This document shows positions 1 through 11,240 of a stretch of 64,000 bases of DNA, one piece after another. The translations under genes and the position numbers were made by a program. The stretch covers positions 17,663,802 to 17,727,801 of the forward strand of contig NC_087064.1 of the NCBI RefSeq assembly GCF_963678635.1, read 5' to 3'. The notes under the pieces are model-generated. The model was not told where the DNA came from, searched no databases, and was given only the letters and a program-made list of their open reading frames with translations. The stretch's first letter is position 1, and the number at the start of each line of letters is the position of its first letter. This stretch comes from Symsagittifera roscoffensis. Lineage: Eukaryota > Xenacoelomorpha > Acoela > Convolutidae.

Positions 1-3000
1 AAGGATCCTTCCTTGGCAGCCCAGGAACGGCAATTGCTCATTCATGCGTCCAAACTTAACTTCATATCCGGTATGCGATTGACGGGGACGTCAATGGATA
101 AATTTTTTCGGATAGTGGGGGCAAGATTTACCCACACTGAAAAAAAATTGAACAAAAAAAATTAAAATTGCAAGAGAAACAGGCGACCTAGAGTCAGAAA
201 CAGATGAATGCCTTAAAGAACTAGACATAGGGAGAGTAGAAGAGTCATATTTCAACTTGCCAATTGATTTTTCAAGTAGCACAATACTAACAGACAGCGA
301 TTTTATACTTACAGATAGGACGTAAGTACAGATAGGACGTAAGGATGGACCGGAAGCATGAGCTGAGGTACATACATAGAAGGACAAGCCCGGATGAACC
401 GTGTCTTTGAGGAAAGAATAAATGAGTTAGAGGTTGAACTATTCGACACTGGAGCACTGAGAACGGAAGAAGCGACGAACGTGCCGGTGATATCAACTTT
501 TGTGCCTCCTAATCTGGAGACACGCTTGGGATCAGTTTCCAGCCGTGCCACAAGTGATGCAGATCTCGAGTGAGCAAGAACAGAGGTCTGGCGTATTGAA
601 TCGACTGGGTGATGCACCAGAGAGGATGACCATTCACCCCCGAAGAAGATTGGGACCGGTCAATCAAACAACGGATACAACCTCAGGCACCTCCAGATCT
701 GAAACCGCGATGACGACGACTACGAGCAGGGAATAGCGACGTCGAGATAGAAGTTCCCTGATGTGGTCAAGACCTTTGGCACATTTATAAGCAAAGTTTG
801 ATGAAACTGAACCTTCAAACAGTAAGATTTGCAGCTGATGAGAATGCTGAAGGGTGCGAGACTTTCAGTAAATGGACTGTACTAGTTCGTGAGAGTGGAC
901 TGGTTGATAGCAGCAGGAATCAATTTCAGCTCCACGACAGCAATACGGTTTGCTGAACTTCAGGGACTGCCCTCAAACAACCCCATGTGTCCTGTGAACC
1001 GCAGACCATTGCAAGAGGGGTGGAAGAATCATAGTGAGCAAGCTAGACAAGCGAAATCAGGGAGACTCTTGACACGTAAAGCACCGACTGGCAACATGTG
1101 AAGATGTTTAAGCAAGTGCGAGCGCTTCCATCCCAAGTGAAGAAAGGAGCTTAATCGTGTCAGAGGATTTAGACATTGTCGATGAGCAAGACAAAGAATG
1201 GATCGATGATCGGTCTAAGCCTGAAGTGGATTTTGACAACGAACACTGGCAGTCGTACGAACAACAATTAACGAACCTGTTCGTCTCGGAGTAATCGAAA
1301 GAAATGAGATCAGACCCGAAGGAAACCAGTGTCATGGTTCAGGACGTAGACCAATTGAGCAGAAAACATATCAAGAATGACAAAAAGGATCCTTCCTTGG
1401 CAGCCCAGGAACGGCAATTGCTCATTCATGCGTCCAAACTTAACTTCATATCCGGTATGCGATTGACGGGGACGTCAATGGATAAATTTTTTCGGATAGT
1501 GGGGGCAAGATTTACCCACACTGAAAAAAAATTGAACAAAAAAAATTAAAATTGCAAGAGAAACAGGCGACCTAGAGTCAGAAACAGATGAATGCCTTAA
1601 AGAACTAGACATAGGGAGAGTAGAAGAGTCATATTTCAACTTGCCAATTGATTTTTCAAGTAGCACAATACTAACAGACAGCGATTTTATACTTACAGAT
1701 AGGACGTAAGTACAGATAGGACGTAAGGATGGACCGGAAGCATGAGCTGAGGTACATACATAGAAGGACAAGCCCGGATGAACCGTGTCTTTGAGGAAAG
1801 AATAAATGAGTTAGAGGTTGAACTATTCGACACTGGAGCACTGAGAACGGAAGAAGCGACGAACGTGCCGGTGATATCAACTTTTGTGCCTCCTAATCTG
1901 GAGACACGCTTGGGATCAGTTTCCAGCCGTGCCACAAGTGATGCAGATCTCGAGTGAGCAAGAACAGAGGTCTGGCGTATTGAATCGACTGGGTGATGCA
2001 CCAGCGAGGATGACCATTCACCCCCGAAGAAGATTGGGACCGGTCAATCAAACAACGGATACAACCTCAGGCACCTCCAGATCTGAAACCGCGATGACGA
2101 CGACTACGAGCAGGGAATAGCGACGTCGAGATAGAAGTTCCCTGATGTGGTCAAGACCTTTGGCACATTTATAAGCAAAGTTTGATGAAACTGAACCTTC
2201 AAACAGTAAGATTTGCAGCTGATGAGAATGCTGAAGGGTGCGAGACTTTCAGTAAATGGACTGTACTAGTTCGTGAGAGTGGACTGGTTGATAGCAGCAG
2301 GAATCAATTTCAGCTCCACGACAGCAATACGGTTTGCTGAACTTCAGGGACTGCCCTCAAACAACCCCATGTGTCCTGTGAACCGCAGACCATTGCAAGA
2401 GGGGTGGAAGAATCATAGTGAGCAAGCTAGACAAGCGAAATCAGGGAGACTCTTGACACGTAAAGCACCGACTGGCAACATGTGAAGATGTTTAAGCAAG
2501 TGCGAGCGCTTCCATCTCAAGTGAAGAAAGGAGCTTAACCGTGTCAGAGGATTTAGACATTGTCGATGAGCAGGACAAAGAATGGATCGATGATCGGTCT
2601 AAGCCTGAAGTGGATTTTGACAACGAACACTGGCAGTCGTACGAACAACAATTAACGAACCTGTTCGTCTCGGAGTAATCGAAAGAAATGAGATCAGACC
2701 CGAAGGAAACCAGTGTCATGGTTCAGGACGTAGACCAATTGAGCAGAAAACATATCAAGAATGACAAAAAGGATCCTTCCTTGGCAGCCCAGGAACGGCA
2801 ATTGCTCATTCATGCGTCCAAACTTAACTTCATATCCGGTATGCGATTGACGGGGACGTCAATGGATAAATTTTTTCGGATAGTGGGGGCAAGATTTACC
2901 CACACTGAAAAAAAATTGAACAAAAAAAATTAAAATTGCAAGAGAAACAGGTGACCTAGAGTCAGAAACAGATGAATGCCTTAAAGAACTAGACATAGGG

Positions 3001-3091
3001 AGAGTAGAAGAGTCATATTTCAACTTGCCAAATGATTTTTCAAGTAGCACAATACTAACAGACAGCGATTTTATACTTACAGATAGGACGT
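1..3091 (+). repeat. 1384-bp tandem array of rearranged retroelement sequence
   Basis: The same sequence restarts at 1, 1385 and 2769, giving two full 1384-bp units and a partial third that ends near 3091. The copies differ at only a few bases. Each unit joins two non-adjacent parts of the element family. Unit positions about 343-1145 match the region just after the SGNH hydrolase (compare 28.1-27.4 kb on the - strand). Positions about 1145-1384 plus 1-342 match the acidic post-integrase segment and the start of the macro-like domain (compare 30.9-30.4 kb). The unit therefore arose by a rearrangement that was then amplified in tandem. All reading frames carry stops, so it is not coding now. 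The window starts inside the array, so the true copy number is unknown. Confidence 0.95.
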
Positions 3092-3460
3092 GTGGGATAG
3101 CTATCACTGCGGACATGAGTTTTAGAACAGAATTAGCAGCAGACTTTGAGAGAGAAAACTAAAAGATAGAGTATTTATGAAAGCAAAGACCAATAATACG
3201 AGGTGTAGCAGCTTTGCCACCGGCGGCTTCGCAGATACCCGGAAGTACTTATGCTTCTTGGTGACGAGGGCGGCGGACAAGCTGCACGTGGACCCTGAAG
3301 ATTGGTTCTCTCCCTGAAGAGACTCAGGGAGTTCTTGATGGGGAAGGGAGTGAAAGAACTCTCGCTTCCGATGCACGACCCAAACTGAGGACGACTGTAT
3401 CCTCGGGAGCTGTACGCGCTGATACATGTAATCTTTTCGGATACCAACAATAAATTTATC
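2820..3460 (+). pseudogene. Decayed macro-like domain of the retroelement family
   Basis: Reading across frames, the last tandem unit runs into sequence matching the macro-like ORF of the giant element at 29970-30575. Shared blocks include RxTHTxKKL, a GxAALPP motif followed by PGKYLCFLVTR, and DPNxGxLxPRELYA ending in an FxxT strand. This copy also retains CGIAITADMS ahead of the AALPP block, which resembles the alanine/glycine-rich ligand loop of TARG1/ALC1-type macrodomains. Several stops and frameshifts break it near 3150 and 3320. The macro assignment is inferred from the pattern of core strands; the homology between the two copies is seen directly. Confidence 0.6.
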
Positions 3461-3779
3461 TACATAAGAACTTTTAAGTGAGTATAGGTTGACTATAGGT
3501 CGAGTGTATTTTTTGTTTTGTTTTTATGTTATTAGGATCTTGAGCTTGAAACGGTTAAGGACCACGAATGCTCAATCAATAATTTTACGAACAGATCCAA
3601 ACTGTGGAGTGACCATTTTCAGATCAAGATTCTAAGAATTTGGAATAGGTTTTAATAAGAAGTTGGAGCAATGTTGGCAGATGTGATTGTCGTAAACTTG
3701 TTTCTAGATCCTGATTGATCAATTTAATCCTTGAACCTCAACTGAATGCAAAATCAATTTATCAAATTCAAAAATCAGA
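3461..3779. other. Non-coding spacer in decayed element
   Basis: AT-rich sequence between the macro-like remnant and the next open segment. I see no ORF, RNA gene or repeat copy here. It occupies the place of the ORF-free gap at 29510-29969 in the giant element but shows no obvious base similarity to it. Confidence 0.4.
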
Positions 3780-4037
3780 ATGGGCAACTTCCTTGAACTG
3801 ATGGATTTGGCCGAGGCATGTCTAGGCCCAGTCTTAGACGAGCTCCATCGTAGGCTATTGGAAAGAGATTACGCCCAGGATGACCCAGAGGTGGCCATGT
3901 TGACGGCTGATTTGACGCAAATGCTAGGGCATGACAACTGTGGGGACCGCCCCACGGAAGTCTTACTGGTGGCGGCTTGGGGCGAGCAAGGAGTGCTGGA
4001 TCGCCCAAGTCTGCGTGTTATGCAATTGGGAAAATAA
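3780..4037 (+). CDS. Unknown 85-aa ORF in a GC-richer patch
   Basis: An ATG-initiated ORF of 85 codons, rich in Leu, Glu and Asp (starting MGNFLELMDLAEACLGP), lies in a patch clearly more GC-rich than the flanks. It has no counterpart that I can find in the giant element on the - strand, where the corresponding interval is ORF-free. It could be a piece of another element or part of a gene fragment trapped here. A GC-rich segment with CCAGGCCTAGGCCT continues to about 4130. I do not recognise the product and the reading could be chance. Confidence 0.25.
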   Translation: MGNFLELMDLAEACLGPVLDELHRRLLERDYAQDDPEVAMLTADLTQMLGHDNCGDRPTEVLLVAAWGEQGVLDRPSLRVMQLGK

Positions 4038-4135
4038 ACTGTCTCAGTAAGCGACTTGGAGCACGAACCCGGGGTGGATACTCAAGGAATTACCAGCCTG
4101 GGGAGATATCCCTCCCGGCCAGGCCTAGGCCTTAG

Positions 4136-4790
4136 TTGAGGAGTAGACATCAAGCTTTCCACCAAGAAATGAGTAGCAAGGTTGCCTCGTCTAGCTCACA
4201 GTTGGAAGCTGCGGTGCGTGCCAAGAGACCCAGAGTAGAGGAAAAAGGGCGGACGAATGAAACGGTAGAAAATCTGAACGAAACGAAAGACGAGCTGGAC
4301 CGAGTGACAAAAACCCGGGCCAGGACTGAGGAAGATAAAGAGATGTGGAAGAGACTGTTTGAGGACTGCGACAAAAAAGGAGAAAAAATAGAACGCTTGA
4401 GGCAAGAATATAAGGAGCGATCGGAACGATTGGGATTGACAAAAACGGAACAACCTGCAGGGAGTTTTCCTCGTGAGTTTCTGGCCTCGAAAATTTGGTC
4501 AATTAACGGAAGTGCAGGTCCAAACAGGAACCGGCAGAGTGACAATCCCGAATCCAAGTGACACCCTGGGTGATTCAGTAGTGGAACGAACCTTGCGACA
4601 GCTGGTGGTAACCATTGGCCGACTCGTGGACAACAGAAGTCTGCTAGATTCCGGGATGACTGCACCCTATGGAATAACCGATGAAACCGGAAGAATAGAA
4701 CTCTCCTCAGAAGTAGTGAAGAAGACCGGAGCTGCTACAGAGACTAGGTCAGTGAAAAGCTCCAGCAGAAATATAAGGAGATGCCAATGA
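4136..4790 (+). pseudogene. Decayed coiled-coil protein of the element family
   Basis: An open segment from about 4136 to 4561, then another frame to 4790. The first part is dominated by charged heptad-like sequence (Lys, Glu, Arg with regular Leu and Ile) and matches in place and character the coiled-coil ORF at 28622-29500 of the giant element. The second part contains GDSVVERTLRQLVVTIG and leads toward the SGNH hydrolase remnant, as in the intact order. A frameshift near 4560 separates the two. Probably a structural or assembly protein in the live element; that role is inferred from the coiled coil only. Confidence 0.6.
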
Positions 4791-4875
4791 AGAAAGTGTC
4801 GCGTGTATTTGACACACAGAAGAACAATCAAATCAACAACAGCTTCACGGGAGTTCCAGATACGGTTATGCGAGC

Positions 4876-5145
4876 ATGTTTCAATCGATAACCTTGGATT
4901 CCGGCGATGAACATGCAGCAACCATCCCTGGAACGTCCCATTGGATTTTGGGCGATAGTTTAGCGAGAGTTTTGCAAAACTTGGAAACCTCATGGATCAC
5001 TACGTTGATGGCATTCGAAGGTGCCACAGTAGCCCGGCTGTATCGGATGGTGGAATTAATGAACCCAGACAGGATCGCGGAAGTATTGATTCTAATAGGC
5101 CTAAACAACAAGTCCAGAAACTCAGACTCAGAAGAAGCTCAATAG
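4876..5145 (+). pseudogene. N-terminal SGNH (GDSL) hydrolase fragment
   Basis: This 89-codon segment contains HWILGDSLARVL, a textbook block I GDSL nucleophile motif, then FEGAT (block II position) and a hydrophobic strand ending LILIGLNN where block III GxND is expected. It aligns with the SGNH ORF at 28668-28372 of the giant element, which has IGNSLLRVL, FAGAAT and LMVGTNDV. The catalytic His block is missing here because the sequence is cut shortly after block III and followed by rearranged DNA. It shows that the family ancestor carried the canonical Gly-Asp-Ser-Leu form. Confidence 0.75.
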
Positions 5146-5333
5146 GAACCAATGCTGGTGTGCTTATTTAATGCAGTTTGGCAAAAGTTTCAGTGCGCGG
5201 TACTGACCGTCTGCAACCTACAGATGAGCACAAGAACACAATCATCCATGGGTAGAAAGCAAAATGAAAGAGTCATGAGATGGATGATCTGGATGGATGA
5301 TCTGAAAGAGTCACGATGCTGGACGGATGATCT

Positions 5334-6150
5334 GGATGGACCGGAAGCATGAGCTGAGGTACATACATAGAAGGACAAGCCTGGATGAACCGTGTCTTTG
5401 AGGAAAGAATAAATGAGTTAGAGGTTGAACTATTCGACACTGGAGCACTGAGAACGGAAGAAGCGACGAACGTGCCGGTGATATCAACTTTTGTGCCTCC
5501 TAATCTGGAGACACGCTTGGGATCAGTTTCCAGCCGTGCCACAAGTGATGCAGATCTCGAGTGAGCAAGAATAGAGGTCTGGCGTATTGAATCGACTGGG
5601 TGATGCACCAGCGAGGATGACCATTCACCCCCGAAGAAGATTGGGACCGGTCAATCAAACAACGGATACAACCTCAGGCACCTCCAGATCTAAAACCGCG
5701 ATGACGACGACTACGAGCAGGGAATAGCGACGTCGAGATAGAAGTTCCCTGATGTGGTCAAGACCTTTGGCACATTTATAAGCAAAGTTTGATGAAACTG
5801 AACCTTCAAACAGTAAGATTTGCAGCTGATGAGAATGCTGAAGGGTGCGAGACTTTCAGTAAATGGACTGTACTAGTTCGTGAGAGTGGACTGGTTGATA
5901 GCAGCAGGAATCAATTTCAGCTCCACGACAGCAATACGGTTTGCTGAACTTCAGGGACTGCCCTCAAACAACCCCATGTGTCATGTGAACCGCAGACCAT
6001 TGCAAGAGGGGTGGAAGAATCATAGTGAGCAAGCTAGACAAGCGAAATCAGGGAGACTCTTGACACGTAAAGCACCGACTGGCAACATGTGAAGATGTTT
6101 AAGCAAGTGCGAGCGCCTCCATCCCAAGTGAAGGAAGGAGCTTATCCGAC
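5334..6150 (+). repeat. Fourth, partial copy of the tandem unit, in its original place
   Basis: Sequence 5334-6150 matches unit positions about 343-1160 of the 1384-bp array with very few differences. Its translation matches the region between the SGNH hydrolase and the second SGNH-like protein of the giant element. Examples are a VFEERINELEVEL stretch against VFQRHISVLEAEL, and AELQGLPSNNPM against ADLTGIPTKSVM. Here it sits after the SGNH fragment and before the 6181 homologue, which is the native order. This is therefore probably the donor region, and the array at 1-3091 the derived amplification. Short direct repeats based on GGATGATCTGGA lie just upstream (5281-5340). Confidence 0.85.
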
Positions 6151-6180
6151 GGAGCATAGATGACAAAGGCGAAGATACAA

Positions 6181-7370
6181 TTGATTGCGAGCTCGGACTT
6201 CGTGAATACATCTAAGTACTTGTTTTCGCCCGATGTGATAATGTTGGCTGAAAATTACCTGGATTGGATGCAATCCATATCAATGGCAATTGGGATTCAA
6301 CGACAGACCGAAGAAAAAACCCAATAACAATCGTGTTTGCCAGCATTAATGATCACCTAGACAGCAGAGATCTCCTGAGCAAACTCATAGTGCCAGCAAC
6401 AGCGGAAGTTGCGGTGTGGCCAGCTATCAAAGACGTTCTGGAGTCCATGGGCGAGATCATGGACGTATTGAAAGAAGGCGGATTACAGAAAATAACGCCA
6501 AAACCAGTGTTCATGTTACCACCGAGATTTGCACACCTCCCGAATGGGCTTAAATTTGTGTATGCAAGGATAGCACTAATCTCAGAAAAGAAATATGATG
6601 TACTCATACCTGCCTCAAATCGCGAAGTTGAGGCGAGGAATCCGAGACCATTTCGGTCAGAATTGCTTGCAGTATGGTCGGACATTTCAGACGCTATGAG
6701 AGGATTCAAAAATCAATCGCAACACATGCTGGTGTTAGATGAAGTGGTGGGATTGGAACTGTCCAATTTCAGCAAACAGCTCAAGACAAAACCAGGAACC
6801 GACGATGATCATCAAATGATAGTGGGGGTGTGTAATGACCTGTGGTTCACAGGAATGGAGTTAGATGAAAAAGAGAAGCCGGAGAGACAAAATGCCAAAG
6901 ATACGAAAGCTCACTTGGAAGCTATGGTTTTGCAAACAAAACCGGGGGCGAACAAATGGCTGCACTTTATTCCTCGAGTTGCAGCATTGGGCATGGATGC
7001 TTTTGAGCGGAGCCCGATGGTGATCACAAAGATCCACGCTGACCTAGTGAGAGAATCGACTTTAGCGGAAAACGAAGAAGAAAAATCAGCGGAGTTCATA
7101 GACAGGATGTGCCAGATAACACTCGAGGTGTTCTGGATGAGAATGTGAGAGGAGAGGAAGGTTTTGAGATGACGGATAACATGTTGGAAGGGTTGGGAGC
7201 AAGATGGACCGCGTCCTTCATGGCGAAAATTTACCCGGGACTCTCTCGCTATCTAATTTGGGAGTTCCTCCAGGCCAATATGGGATCATCTATCGTAGTG
7301 ATCCTGGGACTCTTCGTGACATTTGAAGCAGAAAGTTTGCTGCTCACTGAAGGAATACAAAATCTCTGAT
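6181..7370 (+). pseudogene. Decayed homologue of the second SGNH-like element protein
   Basis: A long open stretch (6264-7148) continues in another frame to 7369. It aligns along its length with the 409-codon ORF 27253-26024 of the giant element. Shared landmarks are a NDHL motif after a hydrophobic strand (VFASINDHL against LFAGMNDHL), a P-x-P-x-NRE motif, RSELLAVWSDISDAMRGF against RSELAAAWADVSHALRGF, and LVLDEVVGLELSNFSKQL against IVLDEVLLLEISNFARQL. Upstream, 6181-6260 preserves an ASSDF block corresponding to AGSDF in the giant element. Identity is only about 40 percent by eye, yet the reading frame is almost continuous, so this protein was under selection before decay. Confidence 0.75.
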
Positions 7371-7391
7371 TGGATTGACTCCTGACATTGA

Positions 7392-8220
7392 TTGCGATTG
7401 AGAATTGATCACTTTATCCCGCTACCCCGAGGAGATGAGGTGAAAAAATTTGACATGAAAAAGTCTACGGATTCTTGGACTAAAGTCCGGGATTCAAGCC
7501 ATACTCTGATCCAATACCTGCTACAACAGAATTGCTTCGTAACCGGAGAAAACAAGGCGACAGAAAAAAAGACGTGCAACATTATGCGGGGGGCAAACCC
7601 CTACTTACCGATTTGGGCCTCGCTTTGAAAACAGATCCCTCGGCACTGATCAGGGGATTCAGTGAGTTTGTAACGACGATATTTGGTCCAGCATCGACGT
7701 TCGCGTTCCCTGACGTGAAAGTGGAAGCCTACAGGAGGTCGTTGTTGCACCTGAACCTCATTTCAGTAAAGGACAGGAGCACACTCAATTGGTGCGAGCA
7801 GAATGTGCCACGCGAATTGATGAGCGTGGATTTACTGTTTGCGAAAATAGCAGAGCCAGATATGACAGCAGTAAATTTCAATGACCACTTCCATGATTGA
7901 ATGGCAAAGTGGAGAAAGGACATATCGAGGTGTTCCCAAAGCTCTAGACTTTGAGACCCTTTGACAAAACAAATGGCAATATAACTAAAATTCTTCGCCT
8001 TATAGCCTCATACCAGAAAATGGGAAAAGAAACTGAAGACTTGGGCGATTACAAAAAGCCACAAAAAAAATACCCGAATTTGCCTTAATTCGGAGAATGT
8101 TGCTCGGAGCAGACACCGTAGTACACAATCCCAGATTGAGAGACCTTGAGTACAATGAGAGAAGGATGGAAAAAATTCTTTGAGTCGATGGACCCCTGCT
8201 TCATATGCAGAAATTTCAGA
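7392..8220 (+). pseudogene. Decayed homologue of the 521-aa element protein
   Basis: Two overlapping open segments (7392-7628 and 7532-7900) match the N-terminal third of the 521-aa ORF at 24447-26012. Shared blocks are LLTDLGLALKTDPSALIRG against LLTDLCLSMRSDPMGLIRG, then IFGPASTFAFPD against IYGPAVTFAFPD, and STLNWCEQ against TTLNWCQQ. Weaker matches continue to about 8220, for example RRMLLGA against RRMTLGM. There are frameshifts near 7560 and 7900. Function unknown; the conserved Trp-Cys and FAFPD blocks mark it as a real protein family. Confidence 0.7.
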
Positions 8221-8863
8221 AGTTGATGCATCTAGCCTGGACTTCAATTTTTTCGGTACCGACGAAGAACGAACAGAAACGTTAGCAGGGACGACTGAAC
8301 CAGCGTAAGATGAAACTTCCACGCTGGAGCCTAACTCAGCCTGTTTGAATACAGCCAGTAACTTGCCGGAGAGCAGCTCTCTTAGAAAGACTGAAATCCC
8401 TAGAAAGAAACTTTTAACGGAGTCTTCGAGCAGGAGAAGAATAGAAGGCGCAGCTCGAGTACCTTTCTTGGGAACCCTGCTAGAAGAAGAGTAAGAAGTC
8501 AGCGTAGATATCATGAGAACAGAACAGGCTGTGGTATGCACAGAGTTGCTTTCCTGGAGGATGTCTGGACGGTAGTGCAGTGCTATGGGACCAGTCGATA
8601 TTGGAAACAGGTCTCAACCGACCACTGATGCGGAATGTCCTTGACAAGTTGGACGAATGTTGATGCGATCGAAGATGATGATTGACAAGAGCAGCGACAT
8701 GAAGATGAAGTTAGGTAAAAAATTGACGTTAATAAAAACTGGAAAAAGAAAAACGGACTCTGAACCTCCAACGAAGGCTGTAAACTCAGTCAAACGATAA
8801 CGAGTCGAATAATTCTTGGATATGGGGCAATGCAAAGACAGGTTGCCTGGCACATCCTGAACG
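8221..8863 (+). pseudogene. Charged, Ser/Thr/Glu-rich linker remnant
   Basis: Fragmentary open sequence rich in Ser, Thr, Glu, Arg and Lys that sits between the 521-aa homologue and the next conserved block. In the giant element the same place holds the acidic C-terminus of the 521-aa ORF and the charged 236-codon ORF at 23915-24625. Residue-level alignment is poor, so the assignment rests on position and composition. From about 8330 onward the DNA is duplicated at 13058. Confidence 0.4.
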
Positions 8864-10210
8864 ATGACTGATGTAACAATGGTGCCACCTATCCTCATGG
8901 CAGGATTAAAATCAGCCGGCTATAAAACCAAGAGGAGTGACCGTACTTTTACTGGAGCTAAGCTAGAAATGGAAATACTTAGCCAATGTCGTGGAAGTTC
9001 CCTTTGGGATTTTGGATCATCACACGTGAATCACGGAAAGGGAAGCGTCATAGGACAGCTGACCCCAGTGGAATACAACAGATTGACAGTATCGGACACC
9101 GTCTCGATAGACGAATCCGCCGGCGGATACATGGAAAAGATAGAATACAGAAACTCAGCAAAAGGACACCTGATCGCATTAGAAAGTAAAGGTGTCATGG
9201 AATGTTACCTGGAAGAAATGATACAGGGCACGGTAATGAAACAATTTAAAATGTCAGTTCTTGCAAAATGCACACAGAAACGGGGGATCAATTGGTGAGT
9301 TTGCCGTGGAGAGCAGTGGTACTACGTCGTCACTTTGAAGAGGAAATGCGAACCACATCGAAGATACATGCTCTAATAGCGATAACGTACGTCTGAACTG
9401 AGCTGCAAGCCAGATTCGCTTGGTGTATGGCGCGGTTGACGATGGGAGAGTATGACTCGGAAGAAAGGAAAAGGTCGAAAAAAGAGAAGGTGCTCTTGAT
9501 GACGAGCCTAAGAGAGCTTATGAATGATGAAGGAGCGGCAGTAGCGTGTGCGAAACGGCGGGGCGCTCTCTGTTTCGTCCGGTTCATGCTGGAAGAAATG
9601 TCGGTGCCAGCTGAATACCTTTGCAAAAACGCTGAGAGAAGGCAGTGACCTAGCGAAGACCTTGCTCGTACAAGCGCTGTTGGACATTCACCAAAAAAAG
9701 CCACTGCAATTGAATATGAAATAAACTGTGGAAATGGAACCATTGAAGACGATCCACGAAATCGGATGACTCTCAAATAAGGAGCTTATGCTCACGAAAG
9801 AATTGATGGGGACACTGCTGGATTCCAGTGAACCTGTTGACCGATCAGAAAGAAGTCATACACTATGTGTCGTAAATTGTTGGATTGACATATAATCCTT
9901 TCATCAGTGAAGACATACGTGATTGTTACTTCGATTACGAGCAAGCTGTGTTGCTGAGGTTCTGGTTGTCGAGATTGTCGACGATAAAAAATATTGTTTG
10001 TCCGCAAGTCAAGCTGGGATGTGATGGAAGAAAAGGTGACTGCACCTTCCATACCGACATCAGACAACAGGGCGGAATTTGTATTAGGACTCTCGAATGA
10101 GTTACTGAGAACAAGCCTGATGGTAATGTGGGAATTAATGAAACCATCATGATGCCCGAGTCCAAATGCTGATTTGATATTGCGAGCGACGCAGGATATA
10201 CTGAAATAAT
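8864..10210 (+). pseudogene. Decayed homologue of the 281-aa element protein and flanks
   Basis: 8864-9298 is open for 144 codons. The following frames match the 281-codon ORF 23697-22852: KRRGALCFVRFMLEEM against RRKDATCFLRWTMSMM, and LTYNPFISEDIRDCYFDYEQ against MAYNPFLDLEAGGAHRNYE, each followed by a Leu-Arg/Lys-Phe-Trp strand. Frameshifts and stops are scattered near 9300, 9650 and 9880. The same segment is repeated at 13715-15050 with independent changes. I do not recognise the family. Confidence 0.65.
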
Positions 10211-10372
10211 TCAATGTAGATTGCAATTTGCGCGACCTCAACTTCGTCTCCAACTTGATTGCTACAGCCTCTGATAGCAACCGAGAGAACAGTGTAGAGT
10301 TGCCTGGCTGGAACCAGAAGACTGGTCGAACCTGGTAGCTGTCTGGCAAACGTCTGTGGACTAGAAGGTCAT

Positions 10373-11240
10373 ATGTGTGGAGGTCTTGACTGCGTGAAAG
10401 CACTCGCGAAACAGCATAAGCAATTTAAGAGACTGTTCGGAAATATAGTGATGAAAGCAAAAACCAAAACAAAACTAATCGCAGATTTTCATGGAGGAAT
10501 TGAAATTAATCTAGTGACTGCACTAGGATTCCACAGCATGTTTGGTTCTTTAGAGTCACTTTTGAACCAAGTACAAAAACATGAGATGGTCACCGCCATC
10601 AGTGTAGAAGTGTTTCCGGGAGTGTTACAAATTGAACACAAACATATCGAGAAATGGAGAGAAATAATAGAAGTGGAGATGAACATCAGGCATTGTGAAA
10701 CTTATTGCAGACTCTCTGGAAATAGATGCCTAGTAGGCTCGACGATGGCTCCGCTGTGCAAAAGCCGATATCTAGTTCACTTCTTAGCATGGATATAAAG
10801 AGCACCAGGACGATAGTAGATCAAGCTTTCTCAGTAACAAAATGCGTGAATGTCGGAAAACATTAGGAGTTGCTCTTTAAGATGATTGGCGCAGTTCCAG
10901 GAAGAAACATGGACGAGTTAGAATTGATACTAGGAAAGATGTTCATGAGATATGCTAGTGGGTCTTCCGTGATTTTTAAAGACACAAACAGAGAGGATCA
11001 ACAGCGACTGATTAAAATGCAGAAGATGAACAGGATGAAATCCACCGAGTGATGATGGAAGTGGAACCACTACTGGAATGCAGTTACTACCGCAGTGAAG
11101 AGAACGTTGAAAAAAAAACGAAAGATTGTGACCGAAGAGGAAGAGAAGAAATGTTGAAGGTAGGTCTGGAAAGAAATGTGACGTTGTGCCTCCACAACAG
11201 CTTCTGCAGAAATAGGGAAACTAATATGGACCCTCTACCT
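10373..11240 (+). pseudogene. Decayed homologue of the 400-aa element protein and C-terminus
   Basis: An open stretch 10373-10798 matches the 400-codon ORF 22818-21616: INLVTALGFHSMFGSLESL against VNLATALGFFSRMCSLQSL, VTAISVEVFPGVLQIEHKHI against VTALSVESWPGVLQVTQKHI, and NRCLVGSTMAPLCKSRY against AKSLVGSVMANLCGSHY. The next pieces (10870-11240) include a MEVEPLLE block and LCLHNSFCRNRE, which match MELEPLLE and SLHNSFCLNRE near the end of the giant element. The order equals that of the giant element, so this is the 3' end of the decayed copy's coding part. Confidence 0.75.

Noticed and set aside
91-2933. ORFs of 70-102 codons repeated three times at the left end
   Set aside because: They recur because the DNA is a tandem array. 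The frame homologous to the element proteins carries stops and frameshifts, and these ORFs are mostly antisense shadows.
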